From contig JARKQG010000049.1 of assembly GCA_029974035.1 (NCBI GenBank), positions 1 to 64,000 on the forward strand: a stretch of 64,000 nt of DNA, given 5' to 3'. The translations under genes were made by a program, and so were the position numbers. The stretch's first letter is position 1. Each line of letters starts with the position of its first letter. This document shows positions 1 through 8,275 of the stretch, piece after piece. This DNA is from Eubacteriales bacterium (GTDB lineage: Bacteria > Bacillota_A > Clostridia > Christensenellales > Aristaeellaceae). The notes under the pieces are model-generated. The model saw nothing but the letters and a program-made list of their open reading frames with translations, ran no database searches and was not told the DNA's origin.

Positions 1-82
1 ACCGCCCCCGAGGCCGGCGTCGCGTAGGGCGGAGCAGCGCGGGTTAATCCCATGACATCATTGTACGTACAAGGCCCTGTTC

Positions 83-110
83 CCGCTTGGGAACAGGGCC
101 TTTGGCATTG
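83..110. terminator. Hairpin downstream of the TrpB2 gene
   Basis: A perfect 12-bp inverted repeat (GGCCCTGTTCCC / GGGAACAGGGCC) with a 4-nt loop lies about 10 nt beyond the stop of the leftward TrpB2 gene. The T-tracts on either side are short (TTT to the right, TT to the left), so it is a weak intrinsic terminator at best, possibly serving both strands. Positions 1-82 hold no gene that I can support; they may include the end of a gene that lies outside the window. Confidence 0.6.
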
Positions 111-119
111 AATCCGGAG

Positions 120-1466
120 TTACCGCGACGCGATCTCTTCATCTCCCGGCACGTGGTCGGTCATCACGCCGTCGAAGTAGCTGGCATAGGCGGTCATGTC
201 GAAGTAGCCGGTGCCGGTCAGGCCGAAGAGGATGACTTTCTCCTCTCCCGATTCGCGGCAGCGGACGGCCTCGTCCATCGCGCAGCGGATGGCGTGGGCG
301 GACTCCGGCGCGGGCAGGATCGTCTCGAGCCGCGCGAACTCCACCGCCGAGTCGAACACCTGGGTCTGCTCGTAGGCGACCGCTTCCATGTAGCCGTCGT
401 GGTAGAGCTTGGAGATCATGGGCGACATGCCGTGGTAGCGGAGGCCGCCGGCGTGGTTGGGCGAGGGGATGAACTCCGCGCCCAGCGTGTACATCTTGGC
501 CATGGGCGTGATCTTACCGGTATCGCAAAAATCGTACTCAAACCGGCCCCGGGTGAGGGATGGGCAGGAGGCGGGCTCCACCGCCACAAAGCGGGTGCCC
601 TTGCGGTCGCCCCGGAGGGTATCCCGCATGAACGGCGCGATCAGCCCGCCCAGGTTGCTGCCGCCGCCGGCGCAGCCGATGACCACGTCCGGATATTCGC
701 CAAATTCCTTCAGCGCCTCGTAGCTTTCAAGCCCGATCACCGACTGGTGCAAAAGCACCTGGTTCAGCACCGAACCCAGCACGTAGCGGCAGTCCGGCGT
801 GGTGACGGCCTTTTCCACCGCCTCCGAAATCGCGCAGCCCAGGCTGCCGGTGGTGTCCGGGTTTTTTTCCAGGATGGCGCGCCCGGCGTTGGTGGTGTCG
901 CTGGGGCTGGCGATGACCTTCGCCCCGAAGGTGCGCATCACGTCTTTCCGGTAGGGCTTCTGGTTATAGGAACCCTTCACCATATACACCGTCAGGTCCA
1001 GCCCAAAGGCGGCGCAGGCTTCGGCCAGCGCCGTGCCCCACTGGCCCGCGCCGGTTTCGGTGGTGAGGGCTTTCATGCCCTGGGCCTTGGCGTAATAGGC
1101 CTGGGCCAGCGCGGAATTGAGCTTGTGGCTGCCGGAGGTGTTGTTGCCCTCAAACTTGTAGTAGATGCGGGCGGGGGTTTGCAGCGCCTCCTCCAGCCGG
1201 TAGGCGCGGACGATCGGCGAAGGCCGGTAGATGCGGTACATGTCCAAAATCGGCTGGGGGATCGGAAATTCCGCCGTATCGTCGTCCAGCTCCTGGCGCA
1301 CCAGCTCGTCGCAGAATACCGGGGTGAGGTCTTCAAAGGCGACGGGCTTCCCGGTCCCGGGGTTCACCAGCGGCTCGGGCTTGACCGGCATGTCCGCGCG
1401 CAGGTTGTACCAGGCCCGGGGCACCTTTTCCTCCGGCAGATAGTAGCGATAGGGCACATGCTTCAT
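120..1466 (-). CDS. trpB: TrpB2-type tryptophan synthase beta chain (PLP-dependent)
   Basis: A 448-residue protein of the TrpB2 (TrpB-like) branch, which joins indole to serine to give tryptophan. The PLP lysine is K115 in the motif GSHKLN, and the cofactor-phosphate loop is CAGGGSNLGG. The long N-terminal extension ahead of the catalytic lysine is typical of TrpB2 rather than TrpB1. I chose the ATG at 1466 because GGAGGAGG lies 8-10 nt upstream; an in-frame ATG at 1484 lies upstream of that site and is unlikely. No trpA or other trp gene is adjacent, which is usual for TrpB2, often thought to salvage free indole. A T-box leader with a UGG-like specifier directly upstream supports the tryptophan link. 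Confidence 0.92.
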   Translation of the reverse strand: MKHVPYRYYLPEEKVPRAWYNLRADMPVKPEPLVNPGTGKPVAFEDLTPVFCDELVRQELDDDTAEFPIPQPILDMYRIYRPSPIVRAYRLEEALQTPARIYYKFEGNNTSGSHKLNSALAQAYYAKAQGMKALTTETGAGQWGTALAEACAAFGLDLTVYMVKGSYNQKPYRKDVMRTFGAKVIASPSDTTNAGRAILEKNPDTTGSLGCAISEAVEKAVTTPDCRYVLGSVLNQVLLHQSVIGLESYEALKEFGEYPDVVIGCAGGGSNLGGLIAPFMRDTLRGDRKGTRFVAVEPASCPSLTRGRFEYDFCDTGKITPMAKMYTLGAEFIPSPNHAGGLRYHGMSPMISKLYHDGYMEAVAYEQTQVFDSAVEFARLETILPAPESAHAIRCAMDEAVRCRESGEEKVILFGLTGTGYFDMTAYASYFDGVMTDHVPGDEEIASR

Positions 1467-1504
1467 GATGGCGTCCTCCTCCATAATATTTGCCGGTTGC
1501 GGGC

Positions 1505-1542
1505 AATAAAAACAGTCTGTCCCAGTTTTCATGGGACAGACT
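1505..1542 (-). terminator. T-box-controlled intrinsic terminator
   Basis: A perfect 11-bp stem (AGTCTGTCCCA / TGGGACAGACT) with a 7-nt loop, followed on the minus strand by GTTTTTATT. It sits directly after the T-box sequence and ends about 40 nt before the trpB start. In T-boxes, uncharged tRNA stabilises an antiterminator that uses the T-box bases instead of this stem. Confidence 0.9.
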
Positions 1543-1772
1543 TGACGTCTGCGGTGCCACCCGTGTTGCCTTTTTATCGGCCGCTCGTTTCGCATACCAG
1601 CATATGCGCTTCGCGGATAACGGGTGAAGCTCCCGTCGGATACTCACGGCCATGCCGCTCGCTCCGCCCTCCGCGGCCCATTCCGCCCGCATCCTCATGC
1701 CGCGCTCGCACCGCCGGCGGCTCTCTGGAAATCGGATGATCGCGCGTACTCTCCCGCGTCGCAGGTTTACGG
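1543..1772 (-). promoter_or_regulatory. T-box riboswitch leader, probable tryptophan specifier
   Basis: The minus-strand leader carries the T-box hallmark GGGTGGCACCGCAG (within 1551-1570), just upstream of the intrinsic terminator. Upstream lies a roughly 200-nt structured region with an AGTA-like motif near its base and GAATGG at about 1678-1683. The UGG of that motif (complement of 1678-1680) is placed as a tryptophan specifier codon would be. T-boxes are read by uncharged tRNA; UGG would make this a tRNA-Trp sensor matching the TrpB2 gene. The T-box itself is certain from sequence; the specifier assignment comes from manual folding and is moderately sure. Confidence 0.9.
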
Positions 1773-1776
1773 TTTG

Positions 1777-1804
1777 ATTATACCATCCGCCGCGGCCCTG
1801 TCAA
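1777..1804 (-). promoter_or_regulatory. SigA-type promoter of the T-box/trpB unit
   Basis: On the minus strand, TTGACA (1799-1804) and TATAAT (1777-1782) are both perfect hexamers, separated by 16 bp. Transcription would begin about 1770, just ahead of the T-box stem I region. Confidence 0.88.
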
Positions 1805-1846
1805 GCGCCGGCGGCGGAAATTAACATTTTCGCCGGCCATGGCGGC

Positions 1847-4800
1847 TCAATCCTCCGCGGCCGGCGCGCCCCGCAGCACCTTTTCCACTTCGTCGGCGGG
1901 CATGGGGCGGTAGTAGTAAAACCCCTGCACCTCGTCGCACATCCGCTCTTTCAGGAAGTCCAGCTGGGACCGGGTCTCCACGCCCTCCGCCACCAGCTTG
2001 AGGTTCAGGCTCTTGGCCAGGTCCATGATGACCACCGCGATGGCCCGGTCCTTGGGGCTTTTGTCAATGCCGCGCACAAACTGGACGTCCATTTTGAGCC
2101 GGTCCACCGGCAGAATCTTCAGCCGGTTCAGCGAAGAATACTCGGTGCCGAAGTCGTCGATGGACAGGGTGACGCCCAGCGCCTTCAGATCGCCGAGCAC
2201 GCCGATGATGTAGTCCGGCTCGCGCATGCTGGTGCTCTCGGTGATCTCCAGCTCCACCTGCGCCGGGTCAACGCCCGCGCTTTTGAGGATGCCGGCCACC
2301 TGCCGGACGAGGCCGGGCGCCCGCATCTGCGCCACCGAAAGGTTCACCGCCACGCGAAGATCGCCCAGCCCCTGCGCCTTCCACACCGCCGCCTGCCGCG
2401 CGGCGGTTTCAAGCACCCAGGCGCCGATGGAATTGATGAGGCCGGTCTGCTCCGCCAGCGGGATAAACTCCGACGGCGGAATCATGCCCAGCTTCGGGTG
2501 GACCCAGCGCAAAAGCGCCTCGACACCGCTGATCCTTCCGGTGGACAGGTTGACCTGCGGCTGGTAGTACACGCGCAATTCGCCCCGCTCCAGCGCGCGG
2601 TAAAGGCTGTTGGCCAAATTCACCCGGTACTCCACCCGCTCCTTCATGTTGGCGGAGCAGAAGGCATACTGGTTTTTGCCCTTTTCCTTGGCGGTGTACA
2701 TGGCGATGTCGGCGTGCTTGATCAGGGTCTGCGCATCCTCGCCGTCGGCGGGGAATACCGAAACGCCGGCGCTGGCGGTGATGAATACCTCCTGGCCCCG
2801 AATCTGGACGGGGCGGTGGAAGATCTCCATCACCTTGTCCGCCACCCGCGCAATGTGGTCCGCGTCGGCGATGTTGGTGATGAGGATCACAAACTCGTCC
2901 CCGCCGAACCGGGCGATGGTGTCGGTCTTGCGCAGGGTTTCCCGCAGCGCCTGGCTGACCTCCAGGATCAGGCTGTCCCCGCCCTCGTGGCCGATGGCGT
3001 CGTTGATGGACTTGAAGTAGTCCAGGTCCAGAAACATCACGGCCAGCGCGGTGCTGTTGCGCCGCGCCAGGTGGATGGCCTGATCGGCGCGATCGCTGAA
3101 GAGCTGGCGGTTGGGCAGCCGGGTCAGCGCGTCGTAATAGGCCATAAACTGGATGCGCGCCTCGTTGCCCAGCTTCTCCATCGCGCCGGACAGCACCCGG
3201 GCGATGAAGGGCAGCGGCACCAGCTGGTCGTCGCGCCAGGGGTCCGCCCCGGGGCCTGCCTCGACGTACAGGAAGGCCACGGGCTTCAGGCCCATGAAAA
3301 ACGGCACGATCAGCCAGCCGTCGGTTCTGATCCGCGTCCGGTCTCCGGGGCCGTTCAGGCGCGCGGCCGCCTCGGCGGAGCCCTCGGGCAGGCGCTCCCG
3401 CCGGAAGGCCTCCCAGCGCCTGATGCACCGCGCCACGCATTCCGGCGGCGGATCCGTCCGGCCGGCGCCGGCCACGCGGATGCCGGTCAGCTCGGCAAAG
3501 TCCTCCTCCACCGCGCAGACCAGCGCGTTCGGGGTCTGGTAGAACTCCGAAAGCTGGTCCACCAGCTGGCGCACCTTTTCCGGCGCGTTCTGCCTGTCCG
3601 CCTGCGAAAAGCTGCCGGCAATGGCGCTGATCAGCCCGTGGATCTCCGCCTGGACGGCGCTGTCCCGGATCTGGCGCCGGTACATCCGGCGGGCGAACTC
3701 CGCCGCCGCCAGCACCGTCAGCGCCACAATGCTCCGGCCCGCGTAGGTCCGGCCGTCCACCAGCACGCCCACCGCCGGAGCGACGCCCCAGAGGTACGCC
3801 TGCCCGAACAGGAGCGACGCCGCCGCCGCCACCAGAAGGCCGTTGAAATTGAACGCCAGCGCACAGACCACCAGCATCAGCGGAAACGCCCAGATCGTCA
3901 TCCCGCCCAGGGAAACCCGGCCGACGGTGATGAGCGGCGTCACCGCCAGCGACGCGGCGATCAGAAACATCTCCAGGCGTCCATAGCCGCTCCCGCGCCG
4001 CTCCGCGGCCAGCAGCGCGGCCCCGAGCGCCGCCAAAACGGCGCCGGACAGGACGATCAGCGCGGAGGTTTCGCCCGCCCTCCACAGGCACTCCAACGCC
4101 ACCAGCAGGGTGCCCCCGGAAATCAGACCGGCGGCGGCGACCCGGGAGGCCGTGCGGCGCAGGCTGTCGTCCGGAATGGCCTCGCCGCGCCCAGGCAGGG
4201 ACGGCTCGCGCAGGGGAATCTTCCGGGCGCGCAGCAGCACACCCGCCGCCGGGAGCAGGAACAGGAGCGGCTCCAGCGGCGGAAGCGGCAGGTGAAAGCG
4301 CGCCCCGTTGAGCGCGTCAAAGGCGGCCCCCGGCAAGACGGCGGCTGTGAAAAGGGCGAGCACCCGGGCTTCGCGGCAGGTCTCCGGCCGGTCGCCCTCG
4401 CGCCCCCGCCGCATCAGCCGCGCCACGCTCCAGCCCACCGTCAGCAGCTTGAACGCCTGGAGCAGGGCGTCCGCGGCAGCCCCAAACGCTCCCGCGCCCG
4501 GCGGGAGCATGAGCGCGCACGCCAGCGCGGCGGCGCACAGGTATATGAAGGTCAGGGCCCATCTTTCCGACCGGCGGCCGGCGCCGGTTGAAATCAGCGC
4601 AAAATGCGCCGTCAGGGCGTAGGCACCCACGCGCCCGAAACCGGCAAGCCGCAGCCACGGCGCAGCCTGTCCGCCGGGCGCGGCCACAGCCACCGAAAGG
4701 CCCAGCGTCCAGAGCGTCAGGCCGATCGCGGCCGCGCACAGGACGCGGCCGGCCGCATCCTTCGGACCGGGCCGGAGGGCGTAGTATCCCAGCACGGGGC

Positions 4801-4852
4801 CCAGCCCGGTCAGGACCAGATAGACCGCGGAAAAGACCATCGGAGGATTCAT
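1847..4852 (-). CDS. Membrane GGDEF-EAL cyclic-di-GMP enzyme
   Basis: A 1001-residue protein. About residues 1-390 hold many hydrophobic segments, read as two multi-helix membrane blocks; residues about 400-560 form a soluble GAF-like sensory region. A diguanylate cyclase domain has GGDEF intact at residues 650-654 and an RxxD inhibitory site (RKTD) five residues before it. A phosphodiesterase domain has EAL intact at 778-780, plus DDFG, the metal-binding motif ELEITES and the late VAEGVET. Both domains therefore look catalytically competent, so the protein could make and destroy c-di-GMP; which activity dominates cannot be read from sequence. It stands alone, upstream of and divergent from the noncoding unit at 5037. 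Confidence 0.93.
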   Translation of the reverse strand: MNPPMVFSAVYLVLTGLGPVLGYYALRPGPKDAAGRVLCAAAIGLTLWTLGLSVAVAAPGGQAAPWLRLAGFGRVGAYALTAHFALISTGAGRRSERWALTFIYLCAAALACALMLPPGAGAFGAAADALLQAFKLLTVGWSVARLMRRGREGDRPETCREARVLALFTAAVLPGAAFDALNGARFHLPLPPLEPLLFLLPAAGVLLRARKIPLREPSLPGRGEAIPDDSLRRTASRVAAAGLISGGTLLVALECLWRAGETSALIVLSGAVLAALGAALLAAERRGSGYGRLEMFLIAASLAVTPLITVGRVSLGGMTIWAFPLMLVVCALAFNFNGLLVAAAASLLFGQAYLWGVAPAVGVLVDGRTYAGRSIVALTVLAAAEFARRMYRRQIRDSAVQAEIHGLISAIAGSFSQADRQNAPEKVRQLVDQLSEFYQTPNALVCAVEEDFAELTGIRVAGAGRTDPPPECVARCIRRWEAFRRERLPEGSAEAAARLNGPGDRTRIRTDGWLIVPFFMGLKPVAFLYVEAGPGADPWRDDQLVPLPFIARVLSGAMEKLGNEARIQFMAYYDALTRLPNRQLFSDRADQAIHLARRNSTALAVMFLDLDYFKSINDAIGHEGGDSLILEVSQALRETLRKTDTIARFGGDEFVILITNIADADHIARVADKVMEIFHRPVQIRGQEVFITASAGVSVFPADGEDAQTLIKHADIAMYTAKEKGKNQYAFCSANMKERVEYRVNLANSLYRALERGELRVYYQPQVNLSTGRISGVEALLRWVHPKLGMIPPSEFIPLAEQTGLINSIGAWVLETAARQAAVWKAQGLGDLRVAVNLSVAQMRAPGLVRQVAGILKSAGVDPAQVELEITESTSMREPDYIIGVLGDLKALGVTLSIDDFGTEYSSLNRLKILPVDRLKMDVQFVRGIDKSPKDRAIAVVIMDLAKSLNLKLVAEGVETRSQLDFLKERMCDEVQGFYYYRPMPADEVEKVLRGAPAAED

Positions 4853-5001
4853 CGCGTCGCTCGCTCTCTACGGCGGGGCGCTCCACGGTGGCCCCGCCAT
4901 GATTGTCATATGTAATAATTCGACGTGCCACCCGGTTATTTCTACCTTTTCAATGAAAATGACAAAATTTTTACATTTTTCGCGCTCTGGCAAAATCGCG
5001 G

Positions 5002-5030
5002 TTGACAAACCCGCCAGCTTGCCTTATAAT
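5002..5030 (+). promoter_or_regulatory. Consensus promoter of the noncoding unit
   Basis: TTGACA (5002-5007) and TATAAT (5025-5030) are perfect hexamers with an optimal 17-bp spacer. This is one of the two strongest promoters in the window and is not followed by a credible coding region. Transcription start is expected near 5037. Confidence 0.92.
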
Positions 5031-5036
5031 AAAGAC

Positions 5037-5370
5037 GAGCCGAGGGGTTACGAACAAATAAGGCTCAAAAGGAGGGGCGATTCACTGAACACCGAGGATT
5101 TTGTGACACCCGTTGTTGTCTGCTTCGCCCGTTTCGCAAATAGATAACAGTTGACAACCGAACCCACCTTCTGGTACGCGAAGTAGTGTCATTCCCGTAG
5201 GACCGACCCTGGAGAACCGGTTAACCACGATTCGTGCGACCCAGACGGTTCATCCCCTCGCGGGGGATGTTGATTGTTTCCGGGCGAAGCTGCAACCAGA
5301 CCCGTCAGTGGACGGAACCCGAAAACTGAATACGCTTCACAGCCCGCCGCCTCGCGCGGCGGGTTTTTTT
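5037..5370 (+). ncRNA. Large structured noncoding RNA, family not identified
   Basis: About 330 nt between a consensus promoter and a strong intrinsic terminator, with no open frame of credible codon use and base composition clearly less GC-rich than the flanking genes. Visible helices: GAGCC/GGCTC (5037-5041 with 5062-5066); a 10-bp long-range pairing GCTTCGCCCG/CGGGCGAAGC (5122-5131 with 5281-5290); GAACCG/CGGTTC (5214-5219 with 5246-5251); a hairpin CATCCCC/GGGGATG (5251-5257 with 5263-5269); CCGTC/GACGG (5302-5306 with 5311-5315). It lacks recognisable marks of tmRNA, SRP RNA, RNase P RNA or T-box. It might belong to a catalogued large Firmicutes class such as the raiA motif, which I cannot confirm. 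An SD-like AAAGGAGGGG at 5068-5077 precedes a possible CTG-initiated 20-codon frame, which I regard as doubtful. Confidence 0.8.
5343..5370 (+). terminator. Intrinsic terminator of the noncoding unit
   Basis: An 8-bp GC stem CCCGCCGC/GCGGCGGG with a 5-nt loop, followed by seven T residues. Textbook rho-independent terminator on the plus strand, 75 nt before the glycerate kinase start. Confidence 0.93.
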
Positions 5371-5384
5371 GCGCCCCTCTTTAC

Positions 5385-5426
5385 CCCGGGCGCGCCGCGT
5401 GGTAAGATGTGCCCGGGCGCGCCGCG
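5385..5426 (+). repeat. 15-bp direct repeat upstream of glycerate kinase
   Basis: CCCGGGCGCGCCGCG occurs at 5385-5399 and again at 5412-5426, 27 bp apart start to start. The stretch between contains TAAGAT, a possible weak -10 element. Each copy is largely self-complementary, so this could be an operator pair or simply GC-rich drift. Confidence 0.5.
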
Positions 5427-5444
5427 CCCGAAAGGAGCAACCGT

Positions 5445-6599
5445 ATGAAGTTTCTCTTTGCGCCGGACTCGTTCAAAGGATCGCTGGACGCGCTTGCGAT
5501 GGCGCGCATGATGGACCGCGTATGCCGGCTTCACTTCCCTGAAGCGCAGACGGTGCTTTTGCCGATGGCGGACGGCGGCGAGGGTACGGTGGACGCGCTT
5601 TTGGCCGCGTGCCCCGGGCGCGTGGAATTCGCGCGGGTTACCGGGCCGGACGGAAACCCCGTGAATGCCCGGTTCGGACTGATTGACGACGGGGAAACCG
5701 CCGTCGTGGAGATGGCCCAGGCCTCCGGCCTGCCGCTGATGGGCGGAAGGCCGGACCCGCTGACCGCCACCTCGCGGGGGACCGGTGAGCTCATCCTCCG
5801 CGCGCTGGATTTGGGCGCGCGCGGCATTGTCGTGGGCATTGGCGGCAGCGCCACCAACGACGGCGGCATGGGCATGCTGTCGGCGCTGGGCGCGCGGTTT
5901 TACGCCATGGACGGGGAGCCGCTCGAGGGCGGCGGACGGGACCTTGTGCGCGCGGCGCGGGCGGATTTTTCGTCGCTGGACCCGCGGCTTGGCCAGGCCC
6001 AAATCACCGTGATCTGCGACGTGACGAACCCGCTGTGCGGTCCGGACGGCGCGACGGCGGTGTACGGCCCCCAAAAGGGCGTCACCCCGGCGCTCTTTCC
6101 CGCGCTGGAGGCGGGTATGGCGCGCTACGAGCGGCTGCTGGAGGCGCACTTCGGGCGCGGCGCGCTGAACTTTCCCGGCGCGGGCGCGGCGGGCGGCGCG
6201 GGCGCGGCGCTGGGCGCGGTGCTGGGCGCGCAGATGCGAAAGGGCATCGACGCGGTGCTGGAAGCCGTCCATTTTGACCGCCTGCTGGACGGCTGCGACC
6301 TGGTGCTCACCGGCGAGGGACGCATGGACGCCCAGTCCGTCCGCTACGGCAAGGCGCCCGTGGGCATCGCCCGGCGCTGCCGGGCCGCGTCCGTGCCGGT
6401 GATCGCCGTTGTCGGGAGCATGGGGCCCGGCGCGGAAGGCTTTTATGCGGAAGGGCTGACCGGCGTCGTACCCGCGGTAAACGGCGTGATGACCCTAGAG
6501 GACGCCCTGAACCATGCGGAGGCGCTGTTTCTCGACGCGCTGGAGCGCACCTTCCGGATGCTCAAAATCGGGATGCGCCTTGGCCGCGCCGCCCGCTGA
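5445..6599 (+). CDS. glxK: Glycerate kinase (GK type I, GlxK/GarK family)
   Basis: A 384-residue protein matching the usual length of class I glycerate kinases, which phosphorylate D-glycerate with ATP to give 2- or 3-phosphoglycerate. Family signatures seen are the N-terminal FAPDSFKGSL, the glycine-rich GIGGSATNDGGMGML and LTGEGRMDAQS with GKAPVGIARR near the C terminus. The ATG at 5445 follows AAAGGAG at 7 nt; an upstream in-frame ATG at 5409 has no ribosome binding site and would add 12 non-conserved residues. It appears to be a single-gene unit behind the terminator of the noncoding RNA; no glyoxylate or glucarate genes are next to it. Confidence 0.95.
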   Translation: MKFLFAPDSFKGSLDALAMARMMDRVCRLHFPEAQTVLLPMADGGEGTVDALLAACPGRVEFARVTGPDGNPVNARFGLIDDGETAVVEMAQASGLPLMGGRPDPLTATSRGTGELILRALDLGARGIVVGIGGSATNDGGMGMLSALGARFYAMDGEPLEGGGRDLVRAARADFSSLDPRLGQAQITVICDVTNPLCGPDGATAVYGPQKGVTPALFPALEAGMARYERLLEAHFGRGALNFPGAGAAGGAGAALGAVLGAQMRKGIDAVLEAVHFDRLLDGCDLVLTGEGRMDAQSVRYGKAPVGIARRCRAASVPVIAVVGSMGPGAEGFYAEGLTGVVPAVNGVMTLEDALNHAEALFLDALERTFRMLKIGMRLGRAAR

Positions 6600-6658
6600 C
6601 CGCGCGCCCGCCATTTACATCCAATTTGAAAAATGAATAAATCCGTCTCAATTTTGCA

Positions 6659-6740
6659 TTGATCTTCCGTCCTTTTTGCATACAATTAAATCATAAATGG
6701 TGAAGGCGTCCGCACAGGGCGTTCTTCGCGTGCGGGAGGG
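6659..6740 (+). promoter_or_regulatory. Promoter and leader hairpin of the rhamnose-type transporter operon
   Basis: TTGATC (6659-6664), a 16-bp spacer and TACAAT (6681-6686) form a plausible promoter in an AT-rich patch. The leader then holds CCGCAC/GTGCGG (6710-6715 with 6730-6735), whose 3' arm abuts the ribosome binding site GGAGGG at 6735-6740. The stem could modulate initiation of the ATPase gene at 6746. Confidence 0.65.
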
Positions 6741-6745
6741 ATTGC

Positions 6746-8275
6746 ATGAGCCAAGTGGCGTTGCGCCTGAAGGGCATCGTCAAAACATTCCCCGGCGTGG
6801 TGGCGCTCAGCGATATGAACTTCGAACTCCTTCAGGGAGAAATTCATGCGATTTGCGGCGAAAACGGCGCCGGCAAGTCCACGCTGATGAAGGTCGTCAC
6901 CGGCGTGCACGCGCCCGACGAGGGGGCCATCGAGCTCTTCGGCCAGGAGGCCCGGATCAGCGGCCCCATGGACGCCTTTGAAAAGGGGATTGCCATCATC
7001 TACCAGGAGACCAGCCTGTTTGAGGAAATGACGGTGCTGGAAAACCTGTTCCTGGGGCGCGAAAAGACCAAAAAGCTGGGCCCGATGACGGTGCTGGACT
7101 ACCGCGCCATGGCCCGCGAAATGGACGGCATCTTCCGCCGGCTCCGACTGAACATCCCCCGCAACGAAAAGATCAAAAACCTGGGCATGGCCCAGAAGCA
7201 GATGGTGGAAATCGCCAAGGCACTGACCTTCCATTCCCGCATCCTGATTCTGGACGAGCCCACCGCCTCGCTGACCCAGCAGGAGGTGGACGCGCTGTTT
7301 GGCATCATCCGGGAGCTCAAGGCCGAGGGCGTCAGCATCGTCTACATCAGCCACCGGCTGGAGGAGATCTTCCAGCTCTGCGACCGGGTGACCGTCATCC
7401 GGGACGGCCGCTACATCTCCACCCGCGCGGTGGAAGATACCTGCAAGGACCAGCTGGTGACCGACATGGTGGGCCGCAGCATGACCAGCTACTACCCCAA
7501 GGCGCAGGTGGAGATCGGCGAAACGCTCCTCTCCGCCCGGGGCCTGGGCGACCGCACGCTGCTGCACGGCATCGACTTTTTCATCAAGAAGGGCGAGATT
7601 CTGGGCTTCGCGGGCATCGCGGGCTCGGGCCGCACGGAGCTGGCGCTGGCGCTGTGCGGCTTTGCGCCGCTCTCCCAGGGCACGGTCACGCTGGAGGGCA
7701 AAGCCGTCCGGTTTTCCAGCTACCATGAGGCGATGGGCAGCGGCCTTGTGTACGTGTCGGAGGACCGCGGCAAGTACGGCGTGATCCTCAACATGAGCAT
7801 CAAGGACAACATCGTAATGCCCCAGTTGGAGAAAAACGCACACCTGGGTGTGATGGACCGGGCCAAGGAGTGCGCGCTGGCGGAGGAAATGCGCGAGCGC
7901 GTGGGCATCAAGGCGCCGGACACCGACTTTCTGGTAAACAACCTTTCCGGCGGCAACCAGCAGAAGGTGTCGGTCAGCAAGGCGCTGGCGCTGGGGCCGA
8001 AGCTGCTGATTTTGGACGAGCCCACCCGCGGCGTGGACGTGGGCGCCAAGGCGGAGATCCACAAGATCATCAGCGGCATGGCGGCCTCGGGCCTGACCAT
8101 TCTCATGATCTCCAGCGAACTGCCGGAGCTGATCGGCATGTGCGACCGCATCTACATCATGCGGGACGGCACGGTGGAGGGCTGCCTGAACCGGGATGAA
8201 TTCTCCCAGGAGAGAATCCTCAGCGTCGCGCTGGCCCCGGTGGACAAGCCCTGCAAGACGGAGGTGAGCGCCTGA
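6746..8275 (+). CDS. Sugar ABC transporter ATPase (RbsA/MglA/RhaT type)
   Basis: A 509-residue protein with two fused nucleotide-binding domains, the form used by CUT2 sugar importers. Domain 1 has the Walker A GENGAGKST and Walker B LILDEPTASL but a degenerate signature (NLGMAQKQ). Domain 2 has a proper LSGGNQQK signature and LILDEPTRGVD but no canonical Walker A, as is normal in this family. It is the first gene of a tightly packed operon with two permeases and a binding protein. The presence of RhaM downstream suggests rhamnose or a related 6-deoxyhexose as substrate; that is inference from context. Confidence 0.95.
   Translation: MSQVALRLKGIVKTFPGVVALSDMNFELLQGEIHAICGENGAGKSTLMKVVTGVHAPDEGAIELFGQEARISGPMDAFEKGIAIIYQETSLFEEMTVLENLFLGREKTKKLGPMTVLDYRAMAREMDGIFRRLRLNIPRNEKIKNLGMAQKQMVEIAKALTFHSRILILDEPTASLTQQEVDALFGIIRELKAEGVSIVYISHRLEEIFQLCDRVTVIRDGRYISTRAVEDTCKDQLVTDMVGRSMTSYYPKAQVEIGETLLSARGLGDRTLLHGIDFFIKKGEILGFAGIAGSGRTELALALCGFAPLSQGTVTLEGKAVRFSSYHEAMGSGLVYVSEDRGKYGVILNMSIKDNIVMPQLEKNAHLGVMDRAKECALAEEMRERVGIKAPDTDFLVNNLSGGNQQKVSVSKALALGPKLLILDEPTRGVDVGAKAEIHKIISGMAASGLTILMISSELPELIGMCDRIYIMRDGTVEGCLNRDEFSQERILSVALAPVDKPCKTEVSA

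Noticed and set aside
87..1739. Long plus-strand open frame (550 codons) antisense to TrpB2
   Set aside because: It is the mirror of a high-GC gene with extreme third-position bias, crosses the T-box and promoter, and resembles no protein family.
2498..4591. Open frame of 697 codons opposite the GGDEF-EAL gene
   Set aside because: Composition rich in Arg, Gln, His and Gly as expected for the complement of a GC-rich gene; no SD and no domain.
4899..5147. 82-codon open frame across the noncoding unit promoter
   Set aside because: It would start upstream of and read through the consensus promoter; its N-terminal part is untranslated by that transcript and it has no SD.
5037..5370. Identity as tmRNA, RNase P RNA, SRP RNA or 6S RNA
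   Set aside because: No CCA-ending tRNA-like domain, no RNase P core (GAGGAAAGTC-type), no SRP GGAA-tetraloop domain, and not the single long bulged rod of 6S.
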